Positions 1-6,585 of a DNA stretch of 7,142 nt are shown here, piece by piece. The notes below the pieces were generated by a model. The model worked only from the letters and a program-made list of their open reading frames with translations, had not been told where the DNA came from and ran no database searches. This stretch comes from CAVTHK01 sp964552235 (GTDB taxonomy: Bacteria; Spirochaetota; Spirochaetia; SZUA-6; CAVTHK01). The stretch is from positions 1-7,142 of the forward strand of contig CAZKGO010000174.1 in NCBI GenBank assembly GCA_964552235.1. Direction: 5' to 3'. Position numbers and translations under genes: made by a program. Position 1 is the stretch's first letter; each line of letters begins with the position of its first letter.

Positions 1-127
1 GATCCCATGAGCGCAGACGCGATTTCATAATCCGCCTCCTGCGCCGGCCGCTGTTGCGGCGCTGCCGGCGCCGGCCGCAGCGGAGAAGCCCGCGGCTGCT
101 CCTGAGCCAGCGCCTGCGCCCCAGGCG

Positions 128-1153
128 GTGCCTGCGCTGCGGCCCGCGCCCGCGCCGCCCGCGCAGGCGCCCGACGCCATCGCCGCCCGCTTCACCTTTG
201 GCGCCGCTCCGCTCGTCGGCCAGGTGACCGTGTTCGAGCGCAGCCTGATCGCCGCCGATCGCGCGGGCAGGCTCGCAGCCGTCGACGCCGACGGGCGCCT
301 GATCTGGAGCCTCGAGACAGCCGTCAAGCCGGGCGACAGCTCGTACCCCGTCCGCATCGGCAGCCGGCTCTACTACGGCGGCGGCTCCGAGCTGCTGGTG
401 GTCAACCTGTTCACGGGCCAGCTGCTCAAGCGGGTGGCCCTCGAACGGCACGAAGCCCAGCCGTTCGGCGCGCGCATCGCCAGCGACGGCGAGCGGGGCC
501 TCCTGTCTACCAGCCGCGGCCTGCAGCTTTTCGATCTGGAGTCCGGCGACCGGCTGCGGGAGCTGCCCGTCGCCTCCGGCACGAGGGCGACCCCGGCGGT
601 GGAGGAGGGCAGGGCATACGTGGCGAGCCAGCGCGGCTCGCTCGTCGTGCTCGACCTCGCCACCGGCCGCCAGCTCGCCTCGGTGACCACCAAGGGCCTT
701 CAGCCTGTCGCTTCCTCGGTGGTCCTCGCGGGAGGCAGGACCTACTTTGCCGGCCGGCGCGGCACGGTCGTGTGCGTCGATGCCTCCCGCGGCGAGGTGG
801 TCTGGCAGCAGGAGCTGGGCGTCGAGGTCTTCAGCGATCTGGCAGTCGGTGGTCCGGGCGTCTACGCCTTCGGCGGCGGCAGGCTGCACGCGCTGGCAGC
901 GGGCAGCGGGCAGCCGCTGTGGCCGGCCCTCGAAGGGGTCAGTTGTCCCCCCCTGCTGGCCGGCGACCGGCTCTATGTGGGCATGGCCTCGGGCGAGTTC
1001 GTCGCCCTCGACGCCGCCACCGGCAGACGGCTGGGCGGAGCGCGCCTGCCCGAGGCGGTCACCACGCGGCCCGCGGGCTACGGGCAGCTGCTGGCCGTCG
1101 GGACCGCGGCCGGCAGCCTCTACCTGATCGACCCGAGGGGGCTCCAGCCGTGA
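128..1153 (+). CDS. PQQ-type beta-propeller repeat protein, BamB-like; N-terminus uncertain
   Basis: The protein from the GTG at 128 is 341 residues. An Ala/Pro-rich N-terminal stretch (to about residue 18) leads into a series of propeller blades. Blade ends carry the recurring pattern of a hydrophobic strand, Asp, small residues, T/S-G, then a basic or Trp position: AVDADGRLIW near 51-60, NLFTGQLL near 93-100, LFDLESGDRL near 134-143, VLDLATGRQL near 174-183, CVDASRGEVVW near 216-226, ALAAGSGQPLW near 255-265 and ALDAATGRRL near 293-302. This is the PQQ/quinoprotein-like repeat shared by BamB and many periplasmic scaffold proteins. No enzyme residues are recognisable, so a protein-binding role is likelier than dehydrogenase activity. 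The Ala/Pro-rich reading continues upstream in the same frame to a stop at 8-10 without another ATG, GTG or TTG, so the real N-terminus, perhaps with a signal sequence, is missing or frameshifted. It converges on the next gene with 6 bp between stops. Confidence 0.75.
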   Translation: MPALRPAPAPPAQAPDAIAARFTFGAAPLVGQVTVFERSLIAADRAGRLAAVDADGRLIWSLETAVKPGDSSYPVRIGSRLYYGGGSELLVVNLFTGQLLKRVALERHEAQPFGARIASDGERGLLSTSRGLQLFDLESGDRLRELPVASGTRATPAVEEGRAYVASQRGSLVVLDLATGRQLASVTTKGLQPVASSVVLAGGRTYFAGRRGTVVCVDASRGEVVWQQELGVEVFSDLAVGGPGVYAFGGGRLHALAAGSGQPLWPALEGVSCPPLLAGDRLYVGMASGEFVALDAATGRRLGGARLPEAVTTRPAGYGQLLAVGTAAGSLYLIDPRGLQP

Positions 1154-1159
1154 GGCCGC

Positions 1160-2239
1160 TCAGGGCCGCCAGGCGAATCCCAGCGTGAAGAACTGCAGCA
1201 TCACCGGCGCGTAGCCGCTGCGGTCCGACAGCCGGTCGAGGAACGTGCTCATCATGTCGATGCCCACCGACACCCTCGCCTTGACGGACCAGTGCAGGTC
1301 GATGTTCCACGCCACCCCCGAGCTCAACAGCATCATCGAGGTGTAGGTCCACACGTCTTCGCCCGCCTCGGCGATCCCTTCGATCGGATCCTCGGCCGAG
1401 ACGTGGACGGGGCCGAGGTAGAACACGGCCGAGAACTGAGCGCTGATGCGCGCCAGGGTCCTGTAGGTGATGCCGAGGCCGGGCAGCAGAAAGAGGTTGG
1501 TCGAGACCGCCTTGTCGATGCGCTCGCCGGAGCCGTCGTAGATGACTCCGAGACCGATGAACTCGCCGTAGTCGAAGAACAACGATGCCAGCAGGCCGCC
1601 GTTGCGGCTGTAGTACCAGGCCGCGTCGACGTAGAGGGGAAGCAGGGGAACCGTGCGGATCTCGATCTGGTCCGGGTCTTCGATCATCGGCTCGTGGTAG
1701 AGCTCCGTGAGCCCGCTGCCCCACAGCGACAGCTCCCAGCGACGGGCGAGCTCGGTGGCAAAGTCGGTCTCCCCGGCCACGGTGCGATAGCGCGCCTCCT
1801 GCGACGCGTCCCCCAACACGACCTGCGGCCGCACCATGGGCAGCAGCGGGGCAAAGGCCTCGCCTGTCTCGCGTACGAACGCAGCGTAGCCGGCAAAGCC
1901 GCGCGCTCCGCGGGCCACCACGGCCTCGCGCGTCACGGCCGGCCGTTCGCCTACTCCCAGCGCCGCGGCGAGCCGATACGCGTCCCCGTCCGGACGGACC
2001 GACACTTCGAGGCGGGCGTGGGCCAGCGCGCGATCTTCGACCCGCACCAGGGGGGTGCGCGCCGCCACCGCGGCGTAGACGTCGTCGGCTGCGCCCGCCA
2101 GGTGCGGCGCGCCCTCGGCGACCTGCGCCGTGTCGGCGGCGACGTGGATGCGCCGCGGGATCAGCTGCGGCTCCTGGGCGGCGGCGAGCCGCGCGAGGGC
2201 GATGAGCATGAGCGACACCAAGCCGATGCGCGCTTTCAT
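1160..2239 (-). CDS. secreted outer-membrane beta-barrel protein with TolB-like N-terminal region
   Basis: This is a 359-residue protein of no named family that I recognise. Residues 1-21 form a clear signal peptide (MKARIG, hydrophobic core, AAA before Q22). Residues 30-135 alternate predicted strands and helices and resemble the TolB-like alpha/beta region of the upstream gene. Residues about 195-359 are rich in amphipathic strands with aromatic and Gly residues (PLYVDAAWYY, FFDYGEFIGLG, FTLGFAWRP), as expected of an outer-membrane barrel. The chain ends in WRP rather than a terminal Phe. I chose the ATG at 2239 over a start 10 codons upstream because it gives the signal peptide, lies in an ATGA overlap with the preceding stop, and has GGAGG six bases upstream. 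It is the second gene of a two-gene operon and is probably translationally coupled to the lipoprotein gene. Barrel and export calls are inferred from composition, not homology. Confidence 0.78.
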   Translation of the reverse strand: MKARIGLVSLMLIALARLAAAQEPQLIPRRIHVAADTAQVAEGAPHLAGAADDVYAAVAARTPLVRVEDRALAHARLEVSVRPDGDAYRLAAALGVGERPAVTREAVVARGARGFAGYAAFVRETGEAFAPLLPMVRPQVVLGDASQEARYRTVAGETDFATELARRWELSLWGSGLTELYHEPMIEDPDQIEIRTVPLLPLYVDAAWYYSRNGGLLASLFFDYGEFIGLGVIYDGSGERIDKAVSTNLFLLPGLGITYRTLARISAQFSAVFYLGPVHVSAEDPIEGIAEAGEDVWTYTSMMLLSSGVAWNIDLHWSVKARVSVGIDMMSTFLDRLSDRSGYAPVMLQFFTLGFAWRP

Positions 2240-4038
2240 AGCCTGCCTCCGAAGCCGCAGTAGAGCCACAGGGCGATCGGCACCCTTTCGATCTCGCTGA
2301 AATCGAGGGTTGCCCTCGCGCCGAGCACGCCGATCATCATGCCGAGGTTGACGAAGCGCGCGGGGCGGCTGATGCGGTCGTAGGTGTAGAGCTTGAGCCC
2401 CGTGTCGAAGGTCAGGCCGCCGATGAGGTAAGGGCCGTAGTCGTAGTCGGACTCGACGCCGGCTTCGTCCTGCGTGACGGTCATCGGCCCGACGAACCGC
2501 GCCTCCCCGTAGAGCCCCCAGTAGAGGTCGGTGCGGTAGCCGAGAAACGAGTAGCGCGCGCCGGCATACAGGGGAAGCTCCCAGATGAGCCCGGCGTTGT
2601 CGCTGGGCGAAACGAGGGGATTCGTGACCAGGGCCAGGGAAAAGGGCCCTCGTATCTGCCGCTCGTAGGTCACGCCGAGGCCCAGCGCCGGCCCGTCGGT
2701 CTGCAGGCGCATGTCGTTCTCGAAGGCCGGCGGGTCATCGATCGTATCGAACTCGCCGCCGAGGTAACCGTGGACCGCGATCGAGGTCCTCCGCTCCAGG
2801 CGTTTGGCGATGACCTCGTTTTCGGTGCGCTTGCGGTCGTAGGCCACGCTGAGCAGGGGGTCGCTCGCGCGGATCACAGGCTGGCCGGGCTGCGGCAGGT
2901 CGCGCCGCGCACCCGTGAGCAGCTCCTCCACGAGAGCGTCGATGCCGGCGAACATAGCCAGGCCGGAGGGGCCGCTGTAGGTGGTCGCTCCGCGCGTCAT
3001 GCGGCTCGGCACGTCGTAGAGGGCGGCCTGAACCAGCAGCCGCTCGTCGTCGAGCAGGTAGCTGCCGACCGCGAGCAGGTCCGCTCCGGCGCGCTCTGCC
3101 TCGCCGAAATCCGGCGCGGCGGCGGCTGCGCTCGCGCGCACCGGCTCCAGGCTGTCGCTGCCGGCGGCGATCGAGACCTCGAGGGTGTCGTCGAACACGG
3201 CCCCGATCGCCTCGTCCTGCGGCGGCCCCAGATTGCGGAACGGCGCGAGCGCGAGCCGCCCGCGGTCGCTGCGGGCCGCCTCCTGAGATCCGGCCAGCGC
3301 GGCCAGGGGCGCCTCGACCTCGCCTTCGCTTTCGACCGTCACGTAGGTGCGCGTGACGGCGAAGCCTTCTTTTTCCAGGACGAGCTGGTGCCTGCCGGGA
3401 GTGAGGTCGGCGTCGAGCGGCGTCGTGCCCCAGTCCTGCCCGTCGATGCGCACGCGGGCGCCCTCGGGCCTGCTCGCGATCCGGTAGCGGTAGGCGTCCT
3501 TTTCCAGCGAGAACCGCGGCCGATACGGACCGAACCCGACAAAGCCGCTGCCGATCCATTCGCCGAAGTTGAGGTAGTCGGAGATCTCGGCGGTGACCAT
3601 CCTCTGGTCGTCGGGTGTGACCGGCCGCACGCCGGTCCTGGCCCCGCCGCGCTCGTCCGCCCAGCGCAGGAGCTTGACCGGGCACAGGTTGATGGTCCCC
3701 GGTCCGATCTCCAGCGGCTCGACCTGAGGAGTCTCCACCGGCCGGTCGCCCTCTCTCCAGCGGATCGCGCGGCCGGCAAACGCGTAGGTGCCCGGCCGCA
3801 CGCGCTCGAGAAGCAGGCGGCGGCGGTCGGTTCCCGTGCGCAGGGCCAGCTCGGTCGGCCCGCGCAAGGTTACGATGTCGTCCCACTCGGCGGTCTGGTT
3901 CCTGTCCGTGGGGTTGGCCGCCAGGATGATGAGCAGCGCGTCGCCTTCGCGGCGGGGCACCGGCATCGATGAGCAGCCGGGCAGCAGCAGCGCAAGGAGC
4001 AGCGCGGCCGAGGCGGCGCTCGCAAGTCTGATCCGCAT
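2236..4038 (-). CDS. PEGA-domain lipoprotein with TolB-like domain and C-terminal beta-barrel
   Basis: This is a 600-residue lipoprotein. The signal peptide ends in the lipobox L19-P20-G21-C22, followed by Ser-Ser, so C22 should be lipidated. Residues 30-120 are beta-rich with no recognised family. Residues about 186-237 form a PEGA domain that contains the literal motif P191-E192-G193-A194, then VRIDG, a TTPL turn and a PGRHQLVLEKEGF segment. Residues about 258-376 resemble a TolB/FlgO-type alpha/beta domain: LALAPFRNLG at 262, GADLLAVGSYLLDDERLLVQ at 318-337, then a helix before ELLTG. Residues about 418-600 look like an outer-membrane barrel, with repeated aromatic, Gly-rich amphipathic strands. 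This is the first gene of an operon with the following barrel gene. The start at 4038 fits the lipoprotein signal, and a strong promoter-like sequence sits immediately upstream with no Shine-Dalgarno. It is likely an envelope protein; its substrate or partner is unknown. Confidence 0.85.
   Translation of the reverse strand: MRIRLASAASAALLLALLLPGCSSMPVPRREGDALLIILAANPTDRNQTAEWDDIVTLRGPTELALRTGTDRRRLLLERVRPGTYAFAGRAIRWREGDRPVETPQVEPLEIGPGTINLCPVKLLRWADERGGARTGVRPVTPDDQRMVTAEISDYLNFGEWIGSGFVGFGPYRPRFSLEKDAYRYRIASRPEGARVRIDGQDWGTTPLDADLTPGRHQLVLEKEGFAVTRTYVTVESEGEVEAPLAALAGSQEAARSDRGRLALAPFRNLGPPQDEAIGAVFDDTLEVSIAAGSDSLEPVRASAAAAAPDFGEAERAGADLLAVGSYLLDDERLLVQAALYDVPSRMTRGATTYSGPSGLAMFAGIDALVEELLTGARRDLPQPGQPVIRASDPLLSVAYDRKRTENEVIAKRLERRTSIAVHGYLGGEFDTIDDPPAFENDMRLQTDGPALGLGVTYERQIRGPFSLALVTNPLVSPSDNAGLIWELPLYAGARYSFLGYRTDLYWGLYGEARFVGPMTVTQDEAGVESDYDYGPYLIGGLTFDTGLKLYTYDRISRPARFVNLGMMIGVLGARATLDFSEIERVPIALWLYCGFGGRL
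2246..2250 (-). promoter_or_regulatory. Shine-Dalgarno of the barrel gene, inside the lipoprotein gene's end
   Basis: GGAGG on the minus strand lies six bases before the ATG at 2239, within the last codons of the lipoprotein gene. It is the only strong ribosome binding site at any start in the window and decides the choice of ATG 2239. With the ATGA overlap at 2236-2239 it implies reinitiation or coupled translation. Confidence 0.75.
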
Positions 4039-4044
4039 GCGATG

Positions 4045-4074
4045 ATTCTAACTGATCGCGGCTCTCGGGTCCAA
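4045..4074 (-). promoter_or_regulatory. promoter of the PEGA lipoprotein operon, predicted leaderless
   Basis: On the minus strand, TTGGAC (4074-4069) and TAGAAT (4050-4045, five of six to TATAAT) are separated by 18 bp. The -10 ends six bases before the ATG at 4038, which puts the predicted transcription start on the A of the start codon. No Shine-Dalgarno precedes the ATG. Confidence 0.6.
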
Positions 4075-4088
4075 CCGCAGGGCGCGCA

Positions 4089-4117
4089 TTGCGCTGCCGG
4101 AGCCTGCCGGGTAGGCT
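4089..4117 (+). promoter_or_regulatory. candidate promoter of the DUF6062-like gene, predicted near-leaderless
   Basis: TTGCGC (4089-4094) and TAGGCT (4112-4117) are 17 bp apart, and the -10 ends eight bases before the ATG at 4126, predicting a leader of about two bases. Match to consensus is weak. A poor GGTAGG at 4110-4115, ten bases from the ATG, could instead act as a ribosome site. The neighbouring 4075-4088 and 4095-4111 hold short repeats noted in the findings. Confidence 0.4.
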
Positions 4118-4125
4118 GCGGCAGA

Positions 4126-4896
4126 ATGAAGTACCAGCTGGAAACCATCCCGGTGCTCGAGGCGTACCGCGCGGGAGGGGAGTGTCCCCACTGCCTCCTG
4201 TTGGCCAGGGCCGAGCAATCCTACGTGCAGTTCTACCTCGGCAATTCGGTCATGGTTCCGGAGATGCGCCTGCAGGTCAACGACGCCGGCTTCTGCCCGC
4301 GCCATTTCTCCATGCTGCTCGAGGGCGGCAACCGCCTCGGCCTCGCCCTGATCACGCAGACCCACATCGGCGAGCTGCGAGCCAGGCTGCGCGACGCCGA
4401 GGCCGCGGTGCGGGCTGCAGCCGGCGGGCGGGGGCGCGGCGGCCTGGACCGCCGCATCGCCGCCCTCACGGCGGTGCTCGAAGCGCAGTCGCGCCGATGC
4501 CTGTTGTGCGACCGGCTGGCCGAACGACTTCTGCGCTACACCTTTACCGTCGCCTGGCTGTGGGACCACGAGGCCGACTTCCAGCGCGAGCTGCGCGCCT
4601 CGAGGGGCTTCTGCCTGGCGCACCTGGGCGCTCAGCTGGCCGTGGCGCGCGAGGCGCTGCCCGCGGCGCGGGCAGCCGAGCTCATCGTCGAGATCCTCGA
4701 CGCCCAGGATCGCGCCTGGGACCGGCTCGACGCCGAGCTGCTGGCGTTCGCGGGGCGGTTCGACTACCGGACCCGCGGGCCCGCTCCGGCCGCGACGCGC
4801 GAGGCCGTGGCCGAGGCCGTCCAGAAGCTCACGGGCGAGTGGCTGGCCGTTTCCGCGGCAAAGCGCAAGGGGCCTACTTCTCCTCCAGCTCCGTGA
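4126..4896 (+). CDS. DUF6062-family protein with duplicated CxxC...CxxH metal-binding motif
   Basis: This is a 256-residue cytoplasmic protein with no signal peptide or membrane segment. I recognise the N-terminus (MKYQLETIP, then GGECPHC) as that of the uncharacterised DUF6062 family, from memory. Cys and His residues are arranged in two similar modules: C20-x2-C23 with C57-x2-H60, and C125-x2-C128 with C163-x2-H166. The second half of each module contains GFCxxH. This pattern suggests two metal sites, probably zinc, joined by helical segments. Helices dominate the remainder (for example 82-98 and 180-208). The ATG at 4126 is preferred over an in-frame ATG at 4042 because the added 28 residues do not look like coding sequence and the family begins at MKYQLE. 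It is divergent from the PEGA lipoprotein gene and its last 23 bases overlap the cyclase gene on the other strand. The function is unknown. Confidence 0.82.
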   Translation: MKYQLETIPVLEAYRAGGECPHCLLLARAEQSYVQFYLGNSVMVPEMRLQVNDAGFCPRHFSMLLEGGNRLGLALITQTHIGELRARLRDAEAAVRAAAGGRGRGGLDRRIAALTAVLEAQSRRCLLCDRLAERLLRYTFTVAWLWDHEADFQRELRASRGFCLAHLGAQLAVAREALPAARAAELIVEILDAQDRAWDRLDAELLAFAGRFDYRTRGPAPAATREAVAEAVQKLTGEWLAVSAAKRKGPTSPPAP

Positions 4897-6524
4897 TGCC
4901 GGTCCAGCCGGCGACCGGCGGCGCGGCCGCGAAGCCCGTGGCCCGCTCCAGGAAGATCCGCGCGACCCTGTCGCCGGGCAGCATGCGCCCGACCTCGGCA
5001 AAGCGGCGGGCGGCTTCGTCGAACTCCCGGTTGTAGTAGCACTGCAGCGCGGCGTGATGCAGCTCCCACGCCCGCTGTTCCTCNNNNNNNNNNCGCGTAG
5101 ATCGTCGTTCCCATCGTGCGGCCCTTGACCGCCACGCGGTCCAGGATGCGGCAGGGGAACTCCTTGCCGACGTAACGGTGCATGCTCTCGGAGATGATCA
5201 GGGGCTCGCCGTACACCTTGGTGAGCCCTTCGAGGCGCGAGGCGAGGTTCACCTGGTCGCCGATGATCGTGTAGTTGAGCTTCTTCTCCGAGTGGCCGAT
5301 GTTGCCCACGGTCACGACCCCGTAGTTGATGCCTACTCCGACGCGGAACTCGGGACGGCCGTGCTGCCTCTGCCACGCGTTGAACTCCGTGAGCGCGCCC
5401 TTCATCTGGAAGGCCGAGCGCAGGGCGCGCATCGGGTCGTCGGAGTGCTTTGCCGGGGCGCCGTAGAACGCCATGATCCCGTCGCCCATGTACTTGTCGA
5501 CGATCCCCCCGTTGGCCATCACGATGTCGACCCAGGCCGTGAAGTAGCGGTTGAGCATCTCGACCAGGTCGTCGGGCTGCAGCCGCTCGGAGATCGTCGT
5601 GAAGCCGCGCACGTCGGCAAAGAGGATCGCCACGACGGGGTTGTCGCCCCGCAGCAGCGCCTCGGGATTCGAGACGTGCTGGTCGATGACGTCGCGCGGC
5701 ACGTAGATCTGGAAGACGTTGCGCAGCCTGCGCTCCCTGCGCTCGGCGATCGCGGCGCGCAGCGCGTAGCCCCTGATCTCCGAGCTGGCCTTTTCCAGCT
5801 CGGCGGTCATGAGGTTAAAGGTGTGGGCCAGCTCGCCGGTCTCGTCCTGGTAGAGGATCGCGACGCGGCGCGAGAGGTCGGCGCTGTCGATGACGTCCCG
5901 CATCGCGGTCACTACTTCGCGCAGCGGGTGGGTCAGGTAGCGGGAGAACAGCAGCATCAGGAGGAGCGCCGCCGCCAGGGAAGCCGCCCCGATGATCAGG
6001 CTCTGGCTGTAGATGCGGCTGACCGCGCCGTAGAACGCACCGGCCTCTTCGCTCACGACGACCAGCCAGCCCAGCGGCTCGAAGGCAAAGGTCTGCAGCA
6101 CCCGCGCGGCGCCGCCCAGCCGCAGTGTGCGCCAGCCGCGCGCCTGCAGCTCCGCCAGGATCGCCAGCTCCCGGGCCTCGGCTGCGCTCAGCTCGATCGG
6201 CGCCGAGCTCATGGCCACGCGCCCCGCCTCGTCGACGGCAAAGATCAGCTCCGACGGGCTGCGCACGAGGCCCGCCGCGAACGTGCCGACCCCGGCGCGC
6301 ACCGCATCGACGAAGCGCGGGTTGCCCTGCAGCTCGTTGGCGGTGAGCAGGCTCCACTGGCCGCGGGCGTAGCTTTCGAGCTGCTCGGCCTTGAAGCGCA
6401 GCAGCCCGGTGGCGACGCCCGTGATGCCGTTGCGCGCCGCCAGCGAGGCCGCGGCCGTCGTGAGCACGAGAGGCGTCACCACGAGAGGCAGGAAGATCAG
6501 CACCATCTTGGAGCGGATTCTCAC
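4874..6524 (-). CDS. membrane-bound class III adenylate cyclase (sensor-TM-HAMP-CHD-TPR-like), interrupted by assembly gap
   Basis: It should convert ATP to cAMP at the inner membrane in response to an extracytoplasmic signal. From the GTG at 6524 the domains are: TM1 at 7-30; a periplasmic, Cache-like sensor at about 31-173 (LIFAVDEAGRVAMSS at 93-107); TM2 at 174-194; HAMP at about 195-248; a helical linker; and the catalytic domain at about 293-475. Metal-binding residues D304 (FADVRGFT) and D348 (KYMGDG) are present, as are base-selecting K344 and T419, and transition-state residues N426 and R430. A Thr at 419 where mammalian enzymes have Asp marks the class IIIb type. After residue 477 come 10 Ns. 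The remaining 69 codons lie in another frame (5083 to 4877, stop 4876-4874) and encode a TPR-like helical segment beginning EEQRAWELHH and ending TELEEK. The GTG start is preferred because the resulting N-terminus (VRIRSK, then the hydrophobic core) is typical and sits 7 nt below a good promoter. Confidence 0.9.
5084..5093. other. scaffold gap (10 Ns) of unknown true length inside the cyclase gene
   Basis: There are exactly ten Ns. Upstream (minus-strand sense) the cyclase ends at a complete codon at 5094-5096. Downstream the real C-terminal frame resumes at a complete codon at 5083-5081. The true missing length must therefore be a multiple of three, not ten, so the Ns are a placeholder. Confidence 0.95.
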
Positions 6525-6527
6525 GCC

Positions 6528-6544
6528 GCCGATCGTACATCGGC
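6528..6544. repeat. inverted repeat over the cyclase -10 (possible operator)
   Basis: GCCGAT-N5-ATCGGC is a perfect 6-bp-arm dyad covering the TACGAT -10 of the cyclase promoter. A DNA-binding regulator here would block transcription. The arms are short, so chance is possible. Confidence 0.35.
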
Positions 6545-6560
6545 CGCGCATGCGGGTCAA
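6532..6560 (-). promoter_or_regulatory. promoter of the adenylate cyclase gene, predicted leaderless
   Basis: On the minus strand, TTGACC (6560-6555, five of six to TTGACA) and TACGAT (6537-6532, four of six to TATAAT) are separated by 17 bp. The -10 ends seven bases before the GTG at 6524, so transcription should begin within about one base of the start codon. There is no Shine-Dalgarno. This promoter also supports the GTG over upstream in-frame starts, which would lie inside it. Confidence 0.6.
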
Positions 6561-6585
6561 ACCGAGGGCGGCAGTCCGCAGGCGT

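Noticed and set aside
1292..2263. Long plus-strand open frame opposite the barrel gene
   Set aside because: Rich in Arg, His, Gly and Val with no signal peptide or domain; the minus frame has a signal peptide, Shine-Dalgarno and coupling.
2240..2269. Barrel gene start ten codons upstream at 2269
   Set aside because: It would bury the signal peptide behind ten residues and ignore the GGAGG and ATGA overlap at 2239.
2770..3972. Long plus-strand open frame opposite the PEGA lipoprotein gene
   Set aside because: No recognisable motifs and shadow-like composition; the minus strand has a lipobox, PEGA motif and TolB-like region.
4034..4041. Octamer CGCATGCG at the lipoprotein start, also at 6547-6554, with a 7-of-8 match at 6626
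   Set aside because: At two of the three places it simply arises from a C-ATG-CG start encoding Met-Arg, so a shared regulatory site is not supported.
4042..4125. Upstream in-frame ATG at 4042 as start of the DUF6062-like gene
   Set aside because: It lies inside the divergent lipoprotein promoter, the extra 28 residues look non-coding, and the family N-terminus matches the ATG at 4126.
4764..5083. Cyclase reading frame continued straight through the Ns to 4764
   Set aside because: Beyond the gap it becomes an Arg/Ala/Gly-rich stretch antisense to the DUF6062-like gene. The alternative frame gives ordinary protein and a sensible stop at 4874-4876.
6525..6560. Upstream cyclase starts (TTG at 6560, ATG at 6551)
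   Set aside because: Both fall in the -35 and spacer of a good promoter; the GTG at 6524 gives a typical membrane-anchor N-terminus.
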